NCBI RefSeq assembly: GCF_002078875.1
Contig: NC_034424.1
Coordinates: 1,766,924-1,830,923, forward strand
Direction: 5' to 3'
Length of the DNA stretch: 64,000 bases
Source of the DNA: Numida meleagris
Lineage: Eukaryota > Chordata > Aves > Galliformes > Numididae
Shown: one piece after another, positions 1 to 12,541 of the stretch
Layout of the letters: every line of letters begins with the position of its first letter
How positions within the stretch are numbered: position 1 is the stretch's first letter
Program-made: the position numbers and the translations under genes
The notes under the pieces: model-generated
What the model saw: only the letters and a program-made list of their open reading frames with translations
Told to the model about the DNA's origin: nothing
Databases searched by the model: none

Positions 1-350
1 CGGAGGCCCCGATCGCTCCGTTCTCCGCAGGGCGCTCTGCCCGACGCCGCCTTCTGCCACAGCGCGGCTCGCAGCCCGCTGCTGCGCTTTGTGCCCGGCC
101 GTGCCGTGCCGTGCCGTGCCGTGCCGTGCCGTGCCGGAGCGCTCCGCGGCTCCGCTCCCGGTTCTGCCCTCGGTCCCGCAGTGCGGTGCTCACAGCGCGG
201 TCGCCCAGGCCGGGCCGTGGCTCTGGGCCCGGCTCCTGCTCAGGCCGGTTCCCTGCATCGGGTCGCACAAGAAAGCGTCCACACGTGTCCTGGATATCTG
301 CGGAGAAGGGCACGGCGCCGCCTCCCTGGGCAGCTTGTTCAGTGCTCCGT
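1..350. promoter_or_regulatory. CpG-island-like edge, possible EHMT1 5' region
   Basis: The first ~350 bases are GC-rich and dense in CpG: by eye about nine or ten CpG per 60 bases for the first 180 bases, falling off towards 350. The rest of the next 20 kb is CpG-poor. In birds this density marks promoters and first exons. In mammals the very short first coding exon of EHMT1 lies in a CpG island followed by a very long intron, so this may be the downstream edge of that island. That is inference: I see no start codon with an EHMT1-like N-terminus and no convincing splice donor (GTRAGT) in the first 350 bases. It could instead belong to a neighbouring gene. Confidence 0.5.
101..135. repeat. 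(GTGCC)7 pentanucleotide tandem
   Basis: Seven perfect, uninterrupted copies of GTGCC lie inside the CpG-rich edge. Each unit carries a CpG across its junction or within its context, so the tract is a candidate length-variable, methylatable element. It also creates long repetitive open frames (Ala-Val-Pro-Cys-Arg type) that are not genes. Confidence 0.95.
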
Positions 351-2476
351 CACCTCACTGAAGTTTTTCCTCGTGTTTGTGTGGAACTTCATATATCCGC
401 TCCGCACGGGTTGGCTTTACAACCCCATGTGCCCTTTTGGTTGGGAAGCGTCCCCCGTGGCTGAGCACCGAGTGCTGCTCTTCGAGCCAGGCCCCATACC
501 CACAGCGGTCCCCGTGGATGATGCAGTGGCCGTGGGGACTCGGTTGGAATTTAATTCTGTCCTTCCCTTTATATTTGGTGTTGCTTTTGACCCGCAGAGG
601 GGATGGCTGTAGAAATCTGGCCAGGATGCCCAGGGGAGGAGGACATCTCCCCCTCTCTGTGCAGGGGAGGGCATGGGCTGACCTCACACATGAGGTGCAA
701 CGGGGTCACGGGGCTGGCAGCAGGGGCTGGACGTGAGCAGAAGCTGTGTCCACCAGCAAAGCTGCTGGCATTTTGTTGGCTACAGGTGAAAACACGCGGC
801 ACAGACAAGCTCCTTGCCAGACCTCAGGGTCGGTGGGTGAAGAAGGACCCCCCCCAAGCACCGTGGGTTCTCAGGGGTGAGCTCTTGTGGGGTTCTGCCC
901 CACTCAGGCTGCCCAAAGCCAAACTGCAGGCACTGACCACTCTCTTCAGGTCCCTTACACCAAGTCTGGTTTGGTGCTTTTACATATTTTAGACCTCCTG
1001 TGACTGCAGGACTAACATTCAAGTTTAAGGGATTGGGCTTGCCTTGCTCAGCCAGTCTGATGCTCTTGCAGGTTCGTTCAATTTGATGCTGCTAGTCCAG
1101 TTTGCATCAAATTCAGTGTGAGGAGAACACACTGTCTCTGTGTGTTTCATTCATTGTGAGCTTGGAAACAGATTTGAAGCCACGACGTTTTTCCTCTACC
1201 TCGTGCTAACCTCAGGACACTGGTGCCTGCACACCAAGCAGGAAGCTGCGTGTGTGGCTTTGAATGAAGTGGTTCTCCTCAGAAGTTACACTGCATTTCT
1301 CATCATTTTTTTTCCTCTTGTCTGTTCTGATCTGTAACTTTTTTTTTTTTTTTTCCTGGAGATGCAGCTTTGATCTTTAAAGCCAGGAGACGCAAGCCAC
1401 GTCGCAGACGGATTTCCCCACTGCTCAGCACCCTCAGCCAGGAGCAGCCCCCCAGCGCCCGCTGCTCCCCGCCCTCCAGAGCTGGGACTTGCAGGGCTGG
1501 GCGCGCTGCAAATCAGCTGGTGCGAGCACTGCGCCCCGGCTTTGATCCGTGCTCTCATCCCTGCAGCCAGCTGGTGCTGGGAGCACGCTGGAGGCAGTCC
1601 TCCGCCTGTGCAATGAACTCCCTACTGGATTAAGGGGCAACGTTGGCTCGCGTCAAAGAGCTTCCTATTCATGGGTCCCTGTCTGGGAGGAGGTTGCTGT
1701 AATAGGCCACCGAGTGCAGGAGGGATAATAGGAAAAGCCAGGACCTAATGAGCAGTGCCTTTGAGCAGGGAACACGCAGATGATTTCTTCAGTTTCCCAC
1801 TTTCTGTTTCACAGGTGACGCGAGATCCAGGGCTCCTTTCAGGCCTGCCCTGCCCTTCCTCCTCCCTCATTTACTCCTGCCAGCTGATGTCACAAGTGCA
1901 GAGAGGCTCTGCTTTGCTTTCCTAGGGCCACTGCTTTTAACGCAGAGTCCTTCGGTGAGCTTCCCCAGGAACACTGGGTGCATTGTAAACCTGTCGCCTC
2001 TTCTCCTTTGTGAGCTGTCTGGGAGCCTGCGTGTTTGATGGCTACTGGACAGATGTTCTCTCCGATCCTTAGTGCAGTGAGGTGTGCTGATGCTATGCTG
2101 ACATGAGATCCTGAACACAGGCGCAACATGGGTGTGTTTCCAGTTGTGTTAGAGTCAATGTGGTTCGCAACATTTTAGCAGTGACTTTGTGTGAGGAAAG
2201 GAGTTTTCCCCACCTGGGACACTAAACACCTGGTAAGGGCAGCAGAGTTTGTAACTTCATGGATTAGAGGCTTTGTGTAAGGGTTACTTTTGCTTGTATG
2301 TTGAAGTTGCAGCTGCCCCTTCCTTGACAAACAGATGTCAAATAGATGCTGACCTCTACTTCCCTAAGGCCAGTTCTCCCTGCAGTGCTCTGATCATGCT
2401 GAGCTAGTGGCTAGCCAACGCTGTTCGGAAACTCACCTTCTGTGAAGACAAACTTGAAATAACACCAGAACATTTA

Positions 2477-2596
2477 GGCTGGATGGGGCTCTGAGCACCT
2501 GATGGAGCTGTGGGTGTCCCTGTTCACTGCGGGGGAGCTGGAACAGGTGACCTTTAAGGGTCTCTTCCAACTCGAATGATGCTATGAGTCTATGAG
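2477..2596 (+). repeat. CR1 LINE, 3'-end fragment
   Basis: A ~120-base piece matching the avian CR1 3' end in sense orientation: 'gctggatggggctctgagc', then 'ctgtgggtgtccctgttcac', then 'gggtctcttccaactcgaat', ending in degenerate ATTCTATGA-like octamers. It is 5'-truncated, as is typical for CR1, and has no coding capacity. Confidence 0.9.
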
Positions 2597-5500
2597 CCAG
2601 TATGAGTTCCGAAGTCTTAAGAAAGCCTCAGAGGTGCCCTTCAGTTGTTAAGCTGATGTAGCTGAGCCAACGTGACTGAAGGAAGCGTCTGAAGAGCAGT
2701 TTGTCAAGTCAAGGCAGAATCAAAGGCCTGGTTTATACTTGGAAAGAGCTCTTGCAGTTTAATTATGCTGTCCGGAAAGAATGATGTTTCTTTTTCTTTG
2801 CTGAAGCAGTAATACAATAAAAGTCCTTGCTGTGGACGTAACTGTATTAGTTTTGAGATGATTATAGACCAGGGAAGCTTGTTTTTTTTTTTTGCTTTCC
2901 AAAGCAGAGGCTTGATATACATCTGAGAAGTTTTGCCATCGTAGTTATCTGTCTTCAGATGCAAATCAATTGCTCTCCCCTCTGCTGTGGCTGTGTCAGC
3001 AGAAGGCCTGGTAGAGAGGCAATTACCGGCAAAAACTCTAACAACGAGGTTAGAAACAGACAGCTCTTCCACGGAGGGACTGACTGCAGCCGGGTGAGCG
3101 TGTGGGTGGTGGGCACGCTGCCGGCAGCTGTGCCAGCTGCAGCCGTTGGCATCGCTCAGTGGCTCAGGGCTGCTGGCAGCAAGTGAGGCACCGGTGCCCG
3201 GGGCTGTCACGTCTCCAAACGTGCACGAGAGTGGCTGGGAGCGATACCATTAGGGACCGGTGCTGCTGCGTCGCTGCTGGTCTGAAATACTCACCGGGGC
3301 CTCGCTCTGTGTCACCTGTCGTGGTGTTTTTTGATCTCCTGGAGCTGGGGCAATGCCACCTGTGTGTCCTCCCTGCTCCAGAATGGGGCTGCGGAGGGGA
3401 TGGAAGCAGCCCATGTTCCTCATGCCTTTCTCTAGCACAGTACTGAAGCAGAGCATGGCATCTGCATTTTGGGCCCTGGTGCCCACAGATGAGGCAGAAA
3501 GGCTCATTCCTGCAAAGTCAGGGATTTTACAGGAGAGTGGAGCAAGAGGTGCTGCTACCTCCTGCTCTGTGCCCTGTGCTGGGAGGTCTTGCAGGGACAG
3601 CTCCTGCTCCTTTCTGTGCCATCAGGTCCCTGGGGAGGGGCTGTCAGGTTTCCCCGAGCTCTGACTGCCTGTCCTGTGTCCTGGGACATGTTTTGTGCAG
3701 GACCAAGGGGTTCAAGGAGCCCCTTTGGGTGCTTCGAGACATGCTTTGCTGGAGATTGCCCGCTCCGTGACTCTGCCGTGGAAGCTGGAGGTGCAGTTGG
3801 CAGCAGCACAGGGCTCGTGGAGCTGCCAGTGCTGGGGGTTACGGAGAAACTGCCCTGCTGCTCAGCCTGGGGCCGGCACATCCCGCAGTGCCACACGGGT
3901 AAATCCAGCAGGGACGAGAGAGTTTGCTGTAGCCCTGCTGCCTTGGCTAGTGCTCTGTAATGCATGTAAAGCCAGAATAAACTCTACTTAGAAAAGCTCT
4001 TGATGATAGTATCGCTGGGGTGTCTAAAATAGAAGGGCTTTCCTGCTTTTAATTACAAATGTCTAGCACAGGCAAAGTAGCAAGGACGTGCGACATATCC
4101 TCTTTCTGAGCAGGAAGCGTTCTTCCAAGGGGATTCCTGCCTCCCAGCCGACCCTCGCTGCTGTCTGCCTCCATACCAGGCTCTTTGCCCTGAGTTTACA
4201 TTTCACAAAGTTTGGCCGTGGGGCAGCGGCTGTGCTGGGAGCTGCTGAGCAGGGTGAGCCGGCATGGTGTGGGTCCGAACTGCCTGGGTGTGCACTGGGG
4301 CAGGAGGGGGCTATTAAACATTACATCCAGCCTTTTGGGTGCACTGTGTCCTCAAGGCAGAGCTCGGTTGGCGGTGGTGAGTAGTGTCAGCTTAGAACAG
4401 GGAGACAGTGAGTGGGACACAGTGGTAGAGAGGAAAATTCGGGTCCGCTTCTGTGTGCGCGTGGTGAGCCGTCCTGCAGAGCCAGCACCGGGAGCAGGAG
4501 GAAATCGGCAGGTGCCACAGCTGGGGGGGAAGTAAACAGAGAACAAGATAGATGGGCTGGCACAGCCCAGCTCAGAGTAAAGCCAGGTAAACGACTTCTC
4601 CCATTTGTTACAGGGAAAGGTAAGGTTACGCAAACGGGGATGGAAATATCCAAAGTGATTATAGCTTCCTGGGGCACCAGGGCGGTGCGTGAGCCAGGAG
4701 ATGGCTACAAGCTGCTATTGCTAAAGCATTCAAAACCAGCAGCAGAGAACTGGGCAGCTGAGCAAATTGGGGTAAGTGGGAATAACAGCGAAGCCCCGGG
4801 ACTGCGGCGATCAGTGTGATTTGGGCCAAAGCGTTGGAGCCAAGTCCAGGAGGCTTGTGGCTGTGCAGGGCAGTGTGCCTGCTTGTGCTTCGCTGCTTCA
4901 CGTTTTTGCTTCTTAGAACTGGAGCGTAGACATGAACAGATGTGTTCTAGCATGCTGGCTAGCAAAAGGGAGCCCTCGGCTCCCGAGGACTGTTGACCAG
5001 GATCTGCTGATGCATTTGACACAGCCCTGAGAGCTGCGAAATACCGTGTTCTGGTTTTTATTGTTTCTTCTTCTTCGTTCTCTTCCTTTTCCATCATGAG
5101 CTCTGGGGTTCTTGAGAACCTCTGCTGCCCTCCTCCTCTCCAGTTACATTTCTAGTCCTTGCCGTTTCAGAGGAAATTTTAATAGGTAATTTTTCCCAGG
5201 GGCCCAAAGCCAGAAGGCAAATGACTCAGATGTTGCATCCAATTTCAGCAGTAGTTGGGGATGTTTCTTATTGCCGACCGAAAGCGTTCAGAAGCTGTAG
5301 TCAGCTCCTCTCAAAAATCCTAATATTGTTTCCAGAAATGGGAAATCAAACATGCACGTGGTCAGAGGCTCAGGAGGGGTGGTTAAGTTTACAAATCACA
5401 TACTTCATCCAGCTGTTGAGTTGGGAATGGGAAGTTCATCTGTGCAATACGGGGAGGTGGTTTTCGGAGCTTGCCCACAGCCAAAGCGTTTTGCAGGAGG

Positions 5501-5961
5501 ACGTGCTGACCCAACTGCACTGCCCTGAACAGCAGCTTGGCATTACATCTTTTGCGTTTTAGGGATCTGAGAAGTGAACTGAGCTTTCTGATGAATTTCT
5601 TGTGTCCAAAGGGGTAGGAAGGAAACGTGCCCCCGCCAAGGAGGGTTTTGTCCACGTGAAGAAGAGCGTTCAGGAGAGTGCAGCATTCCCAGCCAGGCTC
5701 TGGGCGGTTTGTGGGTCCAGCTGGCGTCCTGCAAGTTTGAACATATAACTCCAGGTTACAAGCACTTAAAGCATATTTCATTAATTGAGAAGCATTATTA
5801 ATATTTGATAGATTAAATCAACATCCAGAAGGCATTGCAGAAAGCACCGGGCAGCTGCTGAACCAAGACATCAGGTGGTTCTTACTGCAGACTTGCAGGT
5901 AATAGCTTCTGTCAGCTCAGCTGTGTTTTACACGGTAAGAATCCATGCATTCCATATGTTT

Positions 5962-6185
5962 GATCATAGAATCATTTGAGTTGGTACGTGCCTTTAAAGG
6001 GCATCTGGTCCAACTCCCTGCAATGAGGAGACATCTGCAGCTCCATCAGCGCTCAGAGACCGGTCCTTGGATGTCTCCAGGGGCATTCACCACATCTCTG
6101 GGCAACCTGTGCCAGTGCTTCACCATCCTTGTCGTAAAAAACCTGTTTCCTTCTACCCAGTTCTTTCTTATATCCAGTTGATGCT
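5962..6185 (-). repeat. CR1 LINE, 3'-end fragment (antisense)
   Basis: Antisense CR1 starting at 'atcatagaatcatttgag' and running through 'gggcaacctgtgccagtgct' into the region encoding the last ORF2 residues. On the minus strand the remnant reads HWHRLPRDVVNAP, the CR1 3' tail downstream of the reverse transcriptase. It is diverged and non-functional. Confidence 0.92.
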
Positions 6186-9100
6186 TGTATTCTTCGATTT
6201 GGGATGCGTATTTCTCAGTAGCGTTAGGCTGCATTGTTTGCAATTGGAGCTTTAATGCCTCTTTAAGATGCAAAGATGATTGCTCACAAGCAGGTGTCCT
6301 GTAGGACCTGCAGGCACCGTCTCCTCTCCCAGTCGCCCTGGTTTGTAGGTTTTAGATTGCCTGCTGCACACGGTGCTCTCCGTACCTAACCCCCACTTTC
6401 CTGGCATTGCTTTGTGAGTTTTTTGGCCTTCATCCCCACTGAAGCCCCCCCTCGTACTGGCCGTGCAGTTCTGCTCTTGGGTTTCTGGCACTTGAGCAGC
6501 TGTTCTCACGGAGCTGTATGTTAACAGCACATCAGTTTTAATTATTACAGCTTTTCTTCAAAGCTGATCGCTTTGCTATCATCTCAAACCCGTGCTGCAG
6601 ATTCCCCTCAGAGGTGCAGTTGTCTCCTCCCACTCCTGGGTGCCAGCAGAAGAAAATTGGACCTGCTGCCGAGGATGCCTGTGCTCCCAGCCACGCTGCT
6701 GCTGCAAGGCACGAGCTGGCCAAAGGAAACCGCCCCATGCACGCTGGTGCCAGCAGCCTGCAGCCTGCCAGCGTTTTGCAGACGTGGCCAAAGAGCCCAT
6801 TGCAAGAGGCCCCGTCGCCTATGTGTGTTTATACGTCCAGCGCCCGGAGATACTCCACATTCTTTTTTAAATGACAAAAACTCCACGAGTGGAAGTTTGT
6901 GGGGCTGCCAAGAGGCGCTCCTGATGCAACAGCGCCTGCCTTTAAAAAGGAATGTGAATGGTGATGGCTGAGTCAGATGTCTGCCTGCCCTGGGACTGCA
7001 GCTGATGCAGCTGCTGACTGCTGCCCGAGCGCGGAGTCCGCACGGGGAGATGAGACAACAGTGCTTTCCCTGCTGGGTGCTCATTAACGTTTTCTTGCCG
7101 ATGTATTATTAATTAAGCTAATTTTTATTGCTTTGCAAGCACAGGATGTAACCTGCTCGTTTCCCAGAGTTTCTGAAGCGTGCGTTGTGCAACGTGCACA
7201 ACGAGAGTAGTGCAAAAACTGACTGCGCTGTTGAATCCCGAAGTGAGGTAAATCTCTGGGGTTTGTTTTCTTTTTTCCCTCTAGCTTAGCTGATGTGCAG
7301 CTTCGGGACTGGTGAATGCAGAGCCGTGTGAGCAGAGAGCTGAGGACCGGTGCATGCCCTACGTGCAGCGTTAGTGCAGGAAGATAGTAGGACTTACATG
7401 CAAGGAGAGTTTGCAGTGTTGGCCCTCCTGAAGGCAGAAGATTACAGAGACAAAAAGAGGGTGTTACGTGAGAAAGGGGCTCGGAAGCTGATCCAAACCC
7501 ACAGAAACCCGGAGGGGGGAGGTTGGCCGGTGAGAGCGTGTTGCTCGCAGCATGCCCAGCAGTGGGGCAGGCAGAACTGCCACAGAGGGACTCAGAGAAC
7601 TGTCCAGGCAAGGCTGGCTGCCGGAGTCTGCTGCTGGGATTTAAAATGCGTCTCTGCATGAAAGCCACCATGCCCCAGCCGGCCCGGCGGGCTCGTGGGC
7701 CGCAGTCCTGCCAGTTGCCCTGGTGTTGCCGTGTCCTCACGTCAGCCCACCTGCCTGCAGGTGCAGCCCCAGGGAGTGCTGCCAGCCCCGCAGTGGCCAG
7801 TTCCCACTGCTTCGAGAGCGTGTGCTCGGTTTTGGACCGTATGCACTGAAGCTACTTGGGGCTGCCGAGGTCAGGTCTGTGTCTGTGTGCAGCTTTCTGT
7901 TGGGTCTGCAGGGTGGGTGAAGCCCCTCTGTCCCCATGTGCTCCCCCTGGTGAAGAGACATAGAAAAAACTTTCTTTTGAAAAGCGTTCTGAAGTATTTG
8001 TGGTTAAAGCCAATACGACTGCAAACATCCAGCACCTCCTCTCTGGGTTTCTGATAGCAGCGTTGGACTTTATCTGGAAGATGTGAGCCATGAAGTTTCT
8101 CGTGTCCTCTTATTACATCCTTAAATTAGGCCAACATGTCCTATTCCTGCCTTATACTTCTTGCAGGAGTTGCTGGCTTCTGTCTCCAAATAGCTTTGAA
8201 GGTGACAAGGACCTATTTGTGATAAGAACTCATACCACTGCCTTAAACCCAAACAAACCCATGCAGCTATGGCATCCACCCCCTGCTCATTCTGTGTCCC
8301 TGCTAGGCAGTGCCCGCTTTTAAAAAACAGAAGTGTTGCTTTGGCAAACTTTCCAGTTTGGTTGCTCACATCTGTTTTTATTTATTCTTTTAATGTGGTT
8401 TTCAAGGAGCACAGCAGTTGCAGCTGGAGATGGGGTGTGCAGTGCAGGTGAGTGGCAACGCCGAGGCTGCTGGAGTCCCCCTGCAGCAGCTCCCCAGCCA
8501 CCCTCCAGTACGGCCACGTCTGGGCTCTGAAAGCACTGGGAAAAGCTCTGCCCTCTCGGTTGATTCAGCTGTTTGATTTTTTATTTTTGAATGAGAAAAA
8601 GCCCTTAATGTTTTGGCATGAACTCACAGTCTTTCGTTTTATCCTGTGCACGATGAAGCCGTGTGGTTGCAGTCTCTTGCTCAGCCGGGGTAGGATCCCC
8701 TCCTTAGCAGGCTGCCATCAGAAGTTCAAGGTGTATCGTGAGTCCCACTTAAAACTCATCCTGCAGTGGGGTCGCTTTGTTTGGCTCCAGGCACGGGCTG
8801 GGAAGGGCTGTGTTCTGCTTACCTTGCACAGAAGGAAAATCCACTGGCCTTGTTGTTTCCCTGCATTGCCAGAGCTTTGCAGATGACGCTTTCTGATACC
8901 TGTGAACATCCCTGTGTGCTGTGCTGCCCGAGGGGTGGAGCAGCTTCTATCAAGCAGTGTGAGCAAGGCTTTGGGTTTGCAGGCACACGGCTCTGCTGGC
9001 ACCTCCAGGAATGAATTTCCAGGAACGCAGCCCTCGCCCCATCTTGAATGCACGAATCAAAGTTTTTATAACTCCTCATGTGAATTCAGGTGCTGTTTGG

Positions 9101-10780
9101 TGAAGCTGAGCTTTGGGTTAAGCTTCCCACAGCTGCTGTGTTATCTGGGTGCTGTCTCCTCCCCTAACCCAGGGCTGCACTGCGACAGGGGGTGTGTGTG
9201 CCTGCCACCTTCGGCATGGGGATGCTGTGCCACGTTGCTGTGGACAGATAGGGAGGTGTTGGTGTTGGAGAGCAATAATTACAAACGTGCCGTAGCATTC
9301 GGTGTTACAGGGAGAGCTGTTCTCAGCCGTGGGCTGGCAGTGATGCTGGCAGCTGCTTGGACACGGCACTGCACGTACCAGCCCAGGTGTGTGGTAGGTG
9401 TGTGAGCCGTGCCTCCACCTGGGGCTGCTGGTTGACAATGTGCCCTCCCGAGTGAAACACACCTGCTGGTTTTTATGAGCTATTGGATTGGTAGGAATAA
9501 CCATTGGCTGGTGATGGTGGTGGTTCCTTTGCGTAATGGAAGCTGTAGCTGTTAATTAAGATTGTTCTCAGAGTTTATTTACATACAGCCCAGAGCTCAT
9601 ACAGGCTGAACCTCTGCACATCCCAGTTAGAGCTGACACTGCTGATTGGTAGAGCTAATTTACGTGAAGGCACAAGGCTTGGCCGTGTGGATACAGCACA
9701 TCTGCACTGGTGTGAGTGTGGCCGTGCTGCCATGTGTGCAGAGCTGAGTCATGTCAGTAGAGGCACAGTTACACTGGGATAACTCTGGGCCTGCTTTGAA
9801 CTCTCCCAATGGAAGCATCGCGCTGTGAAGGTGTGCCTGTAACAGGGGGAGCTAAAAAGATGCAAAAATGGTGGCTAAAGCAGCAATCAGATCCTGGTAT
9901 CAATTAGCTTTTTTACATGATATTGTAACCGTCTTCGTCATGCCATGGTTTTGGATTTCTGTTTTTATATATATATTTGTTGTTTTGGTTTTTTTTTTTT
10001 TCACGAGTCCAATGGGGAACAAGCTATTTTGGAAACATGCAGATGCAAATCTGGAGCTCCATCCCAGCCCAGGTGGGGCCGGATGCTGTTCCTGGCTGCT
10101 GCTTTCAGAAGGAGCCTGCTGGCTGCTCTCCTTCCCACACCCTGGTTTGGGAACATTTGCAGTCTGAGTGCTGTGCACACATCTGATAGTATCTCCGTGT
10201 TGGAGGAGATAGAAGGGCCAAAGGGAAATCCTGGGCTCAGTCTGCACTGAGGATTATTTTATGAAGCATCCATGTTCAGTGCAACCACGTGGACCATGTG
10301 GATGAGATGGCTGAGTGGACTACAGTGAGATCCCGTTAAGTATCTCTTTTGTTTTCCTTGCACAATGAACCTCTGGAATGTAACCCAGGTTGGGTTTCTG
10401 CTGTGAGATGTACCTCTGCACCAGAGTCACCTGTAAGGTCCCATGGCACAACGCGGTGGACCACCAAGAGGAGCAAAGCCTTGGCCAATCTCAGAGCTCC
10501 AGAGAGCAAGCAGACCTGGGGCTGAGCCGGTGTCGTTTCGTGCTGAGATGAAGGACTGGCTAAATTACCATTCTGCCCTCCACAAGTGTTGGGGATGGCA
10601 GCTCCCAGCTCTAGTGCAGGTGTCTGCATCCCTCTTTATGTCCTTGCTGTCTCCTTGATGACATCCTCAGCAGGGCCATGGAGCAATTTTGTTCTCTGCT
10701 GCATCAACACCTTCAAGGCAGCAGCAGGATCCTGCGCTGACGAATGCAGTAGGATTAGAAGAGGAACCCGCACCACGGAC

Positions 10781-11002
10781 CACAGAATCATGGACTCATT
10801 CAGGTTGGAAAAGACCTCTAAGATCCCCAAGTCCAAGCGTCAACCCATCCCCGCCATGCCCACTGACCATGTCCCTCAGTGCCACATCTCCATGTCACCT
10901 CCAGGGACGGTGACTCCACCACTCCCCGGGCAGCCCATGCCGATGCACCACCACTCTCCTGTAGAAGAAATTTTTCCTAATATCCAACCTGAACGTCTTC
11001 AT
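10781..11002 (-). repeat. CR1 LINE, 3'-end fragment (antisense)
   Basis: Antisense CR1 beginning 'cacagaatcatggactcatt', with 'aggttggaaaagacctctaa' and 'ccgggcagcccatgccgatg', and ending near 'aatatccaacctgaacgtc'. The 'gaaatttttcctaatatcca' stretch is the usual antisense form of the avian CR1 'ggatattaggaaaaa' segment. Confidence 0.93.
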
Positions 11003-12478
11003 GAAGCAGTCACGCCATGGGATGGGAGGCATGGGTGATGGGTTGTGATGTCTCACTGTCGTGCAACCAGCATTGCTTTCATCAGAAGCGATCGGATCAG
11101 CTCTCATGTTACTACCTGTGGTTTGCATACTGCTGTGTTGTTCTGCTTTAGCAGTCTGAAGAAGCCAGCGACACAGGTTAGACTGAGGCCGTGCATCCAG
11201 TGAAGCCAGGCGGGGCAGAACAGCCTCTTCTTTTGTGGAAACAACTATTTCAGTGGCCAGCACCTCCAGCAGTTCTTCAGGTGCCTGTCTCAAGCCATGG
11301 TCCTGCTGTGCTACACCGACCTGACATCTGTCCACACACGTGGAGGGGGAGAGAAAGAGTCTCTGTGTCCTGCAGCAGCCAAGTGCAGGTGCTGCTTGGA
11401 AATTCCTCAGGTTGGCTGCAGGGCTTGGGAGTCGCTCTGCATCGCGCCCTGCGGGATCCTGGCAGCTGCTCTGGCATTTTGTGGCTTTGCTATAAATGGT
11501 GATAGCGATGCAGTATTAGGAGTTAACGCTCTTCCGTTTTTTCTGAGCGCTCTTCCATGCTTTGCTGAGATGCTGCATGAGAGGCTGATGGTGTAGAAGC
11601 CACCTGCAGATGCTCTGTGGGTAAGAAGAGGAGGAGAAATCCCTCTCAGATTTTGGGCTGGTTCCCACAGCTTCCTGTGTCCCAGCCACCGCCGAAGCAC
11701 GGAGCCCAGCGCTCTGTGTGTTGCTGAAGGCAGAAGCCATGGCAGGCTCCAGCTGGCGGGCAGGGCTGCAGGGATTCCCTGCCTGCTGGCCTTCACCTGG
11801 ACATCCAGACCTCCAAGAGCTGCTGGACTCGGGGCCTTTTGGACCATGATGGGTGTTCGATGGCAGGTGGAGGGTGAGGAGGGAGCACCGGCCATGGGGC
11901 TCTTCCTGCTGCCCAGGGGAACTCCCCTTTTGGTCTCTTGGGCTCTGTGTGTCTTGGTTTTGCAAGCTAATCTGGTGGGGCAGTTCTCAGGCTGTAAGAT
12001 TGGGTCATGATCGCTGTACAAATATGTTCAGTCCTGGGATAACTGCAGCAAGATGCCTCCATGTTACGGGCCTGCCCTGTACTCAGAGACACCATGTTCC
12101 CACATCTTGCCTTATTCTTCTCTATGTGTTCATTATTGCTGAGACCTCTGGCAGCTTTCCTGCTCGTGCAGAATGCTTTACAGGCTCTGAGGGTCTTGGA
12201 TTTACTGTGCTATATGGCTCATTGGTGCAGACCTCCCGTACCTGCTGCTAGCCAGCAGTTAACACCCCATGTGGAGGATGCACTGTCCTGTGGGGAACCT
12301 TTGGTAGCTCTTATGTATTAAGAGTAGCTCTGTCTTGCTGGTACTTGCAGGCCTTTTCCATGACTCGTGTGAGAATTTGTGGATAAGTCATGAAATTATC
12401 GGGGATCTGAAGTTCTGCAGTACCAGATGGAAAGCTGCCATTGCACCAGGGTCTCCTGCAAGTTTGGATCATCAAGTA

Positions 12479-12541
12479 ATAGAATCATAGAATGGCTTGG
12501 GTTGGAAGGGACCTTAAGATCATCTAGTCCCAACCCACAGT
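12479..12541 (-). repeat. CR1 LINE, very short 3' fragment (antisense)
   Basis: About 60 bases matching the extreme CR1 3' end in antisense: 'atagaatcatagaatggctt' followed by 'gggttggaagggaccttaag' and 'atcatctagtcccaaccc'. It is better preserved than most copies in the window, suggesting a younger insertion. Confidence 0.93.

Noticed and set aside
1..400. 3' end of an upstream neighbour gene (ARRDC1 in mammals)
   Set aside because: No arrestin-like peptide in any frame here, so I cannot support it.
91..612. 173-codon open frame over the CpG-rich start
   Set aside because: Its first part is made by the GTGCC tandem; no relation to EHMT1 N-terminus or any neighbour gene I know.
2704..3210. 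168-codon minus-strand open frame
   Set aside because: No recognised motif; no splice-site or promoter context.
7084..7740. 218-codon minus-strand open frame
   Set aside because: No homology I recognise; Ser/Leu/Cys/Pro-rich chance frame.
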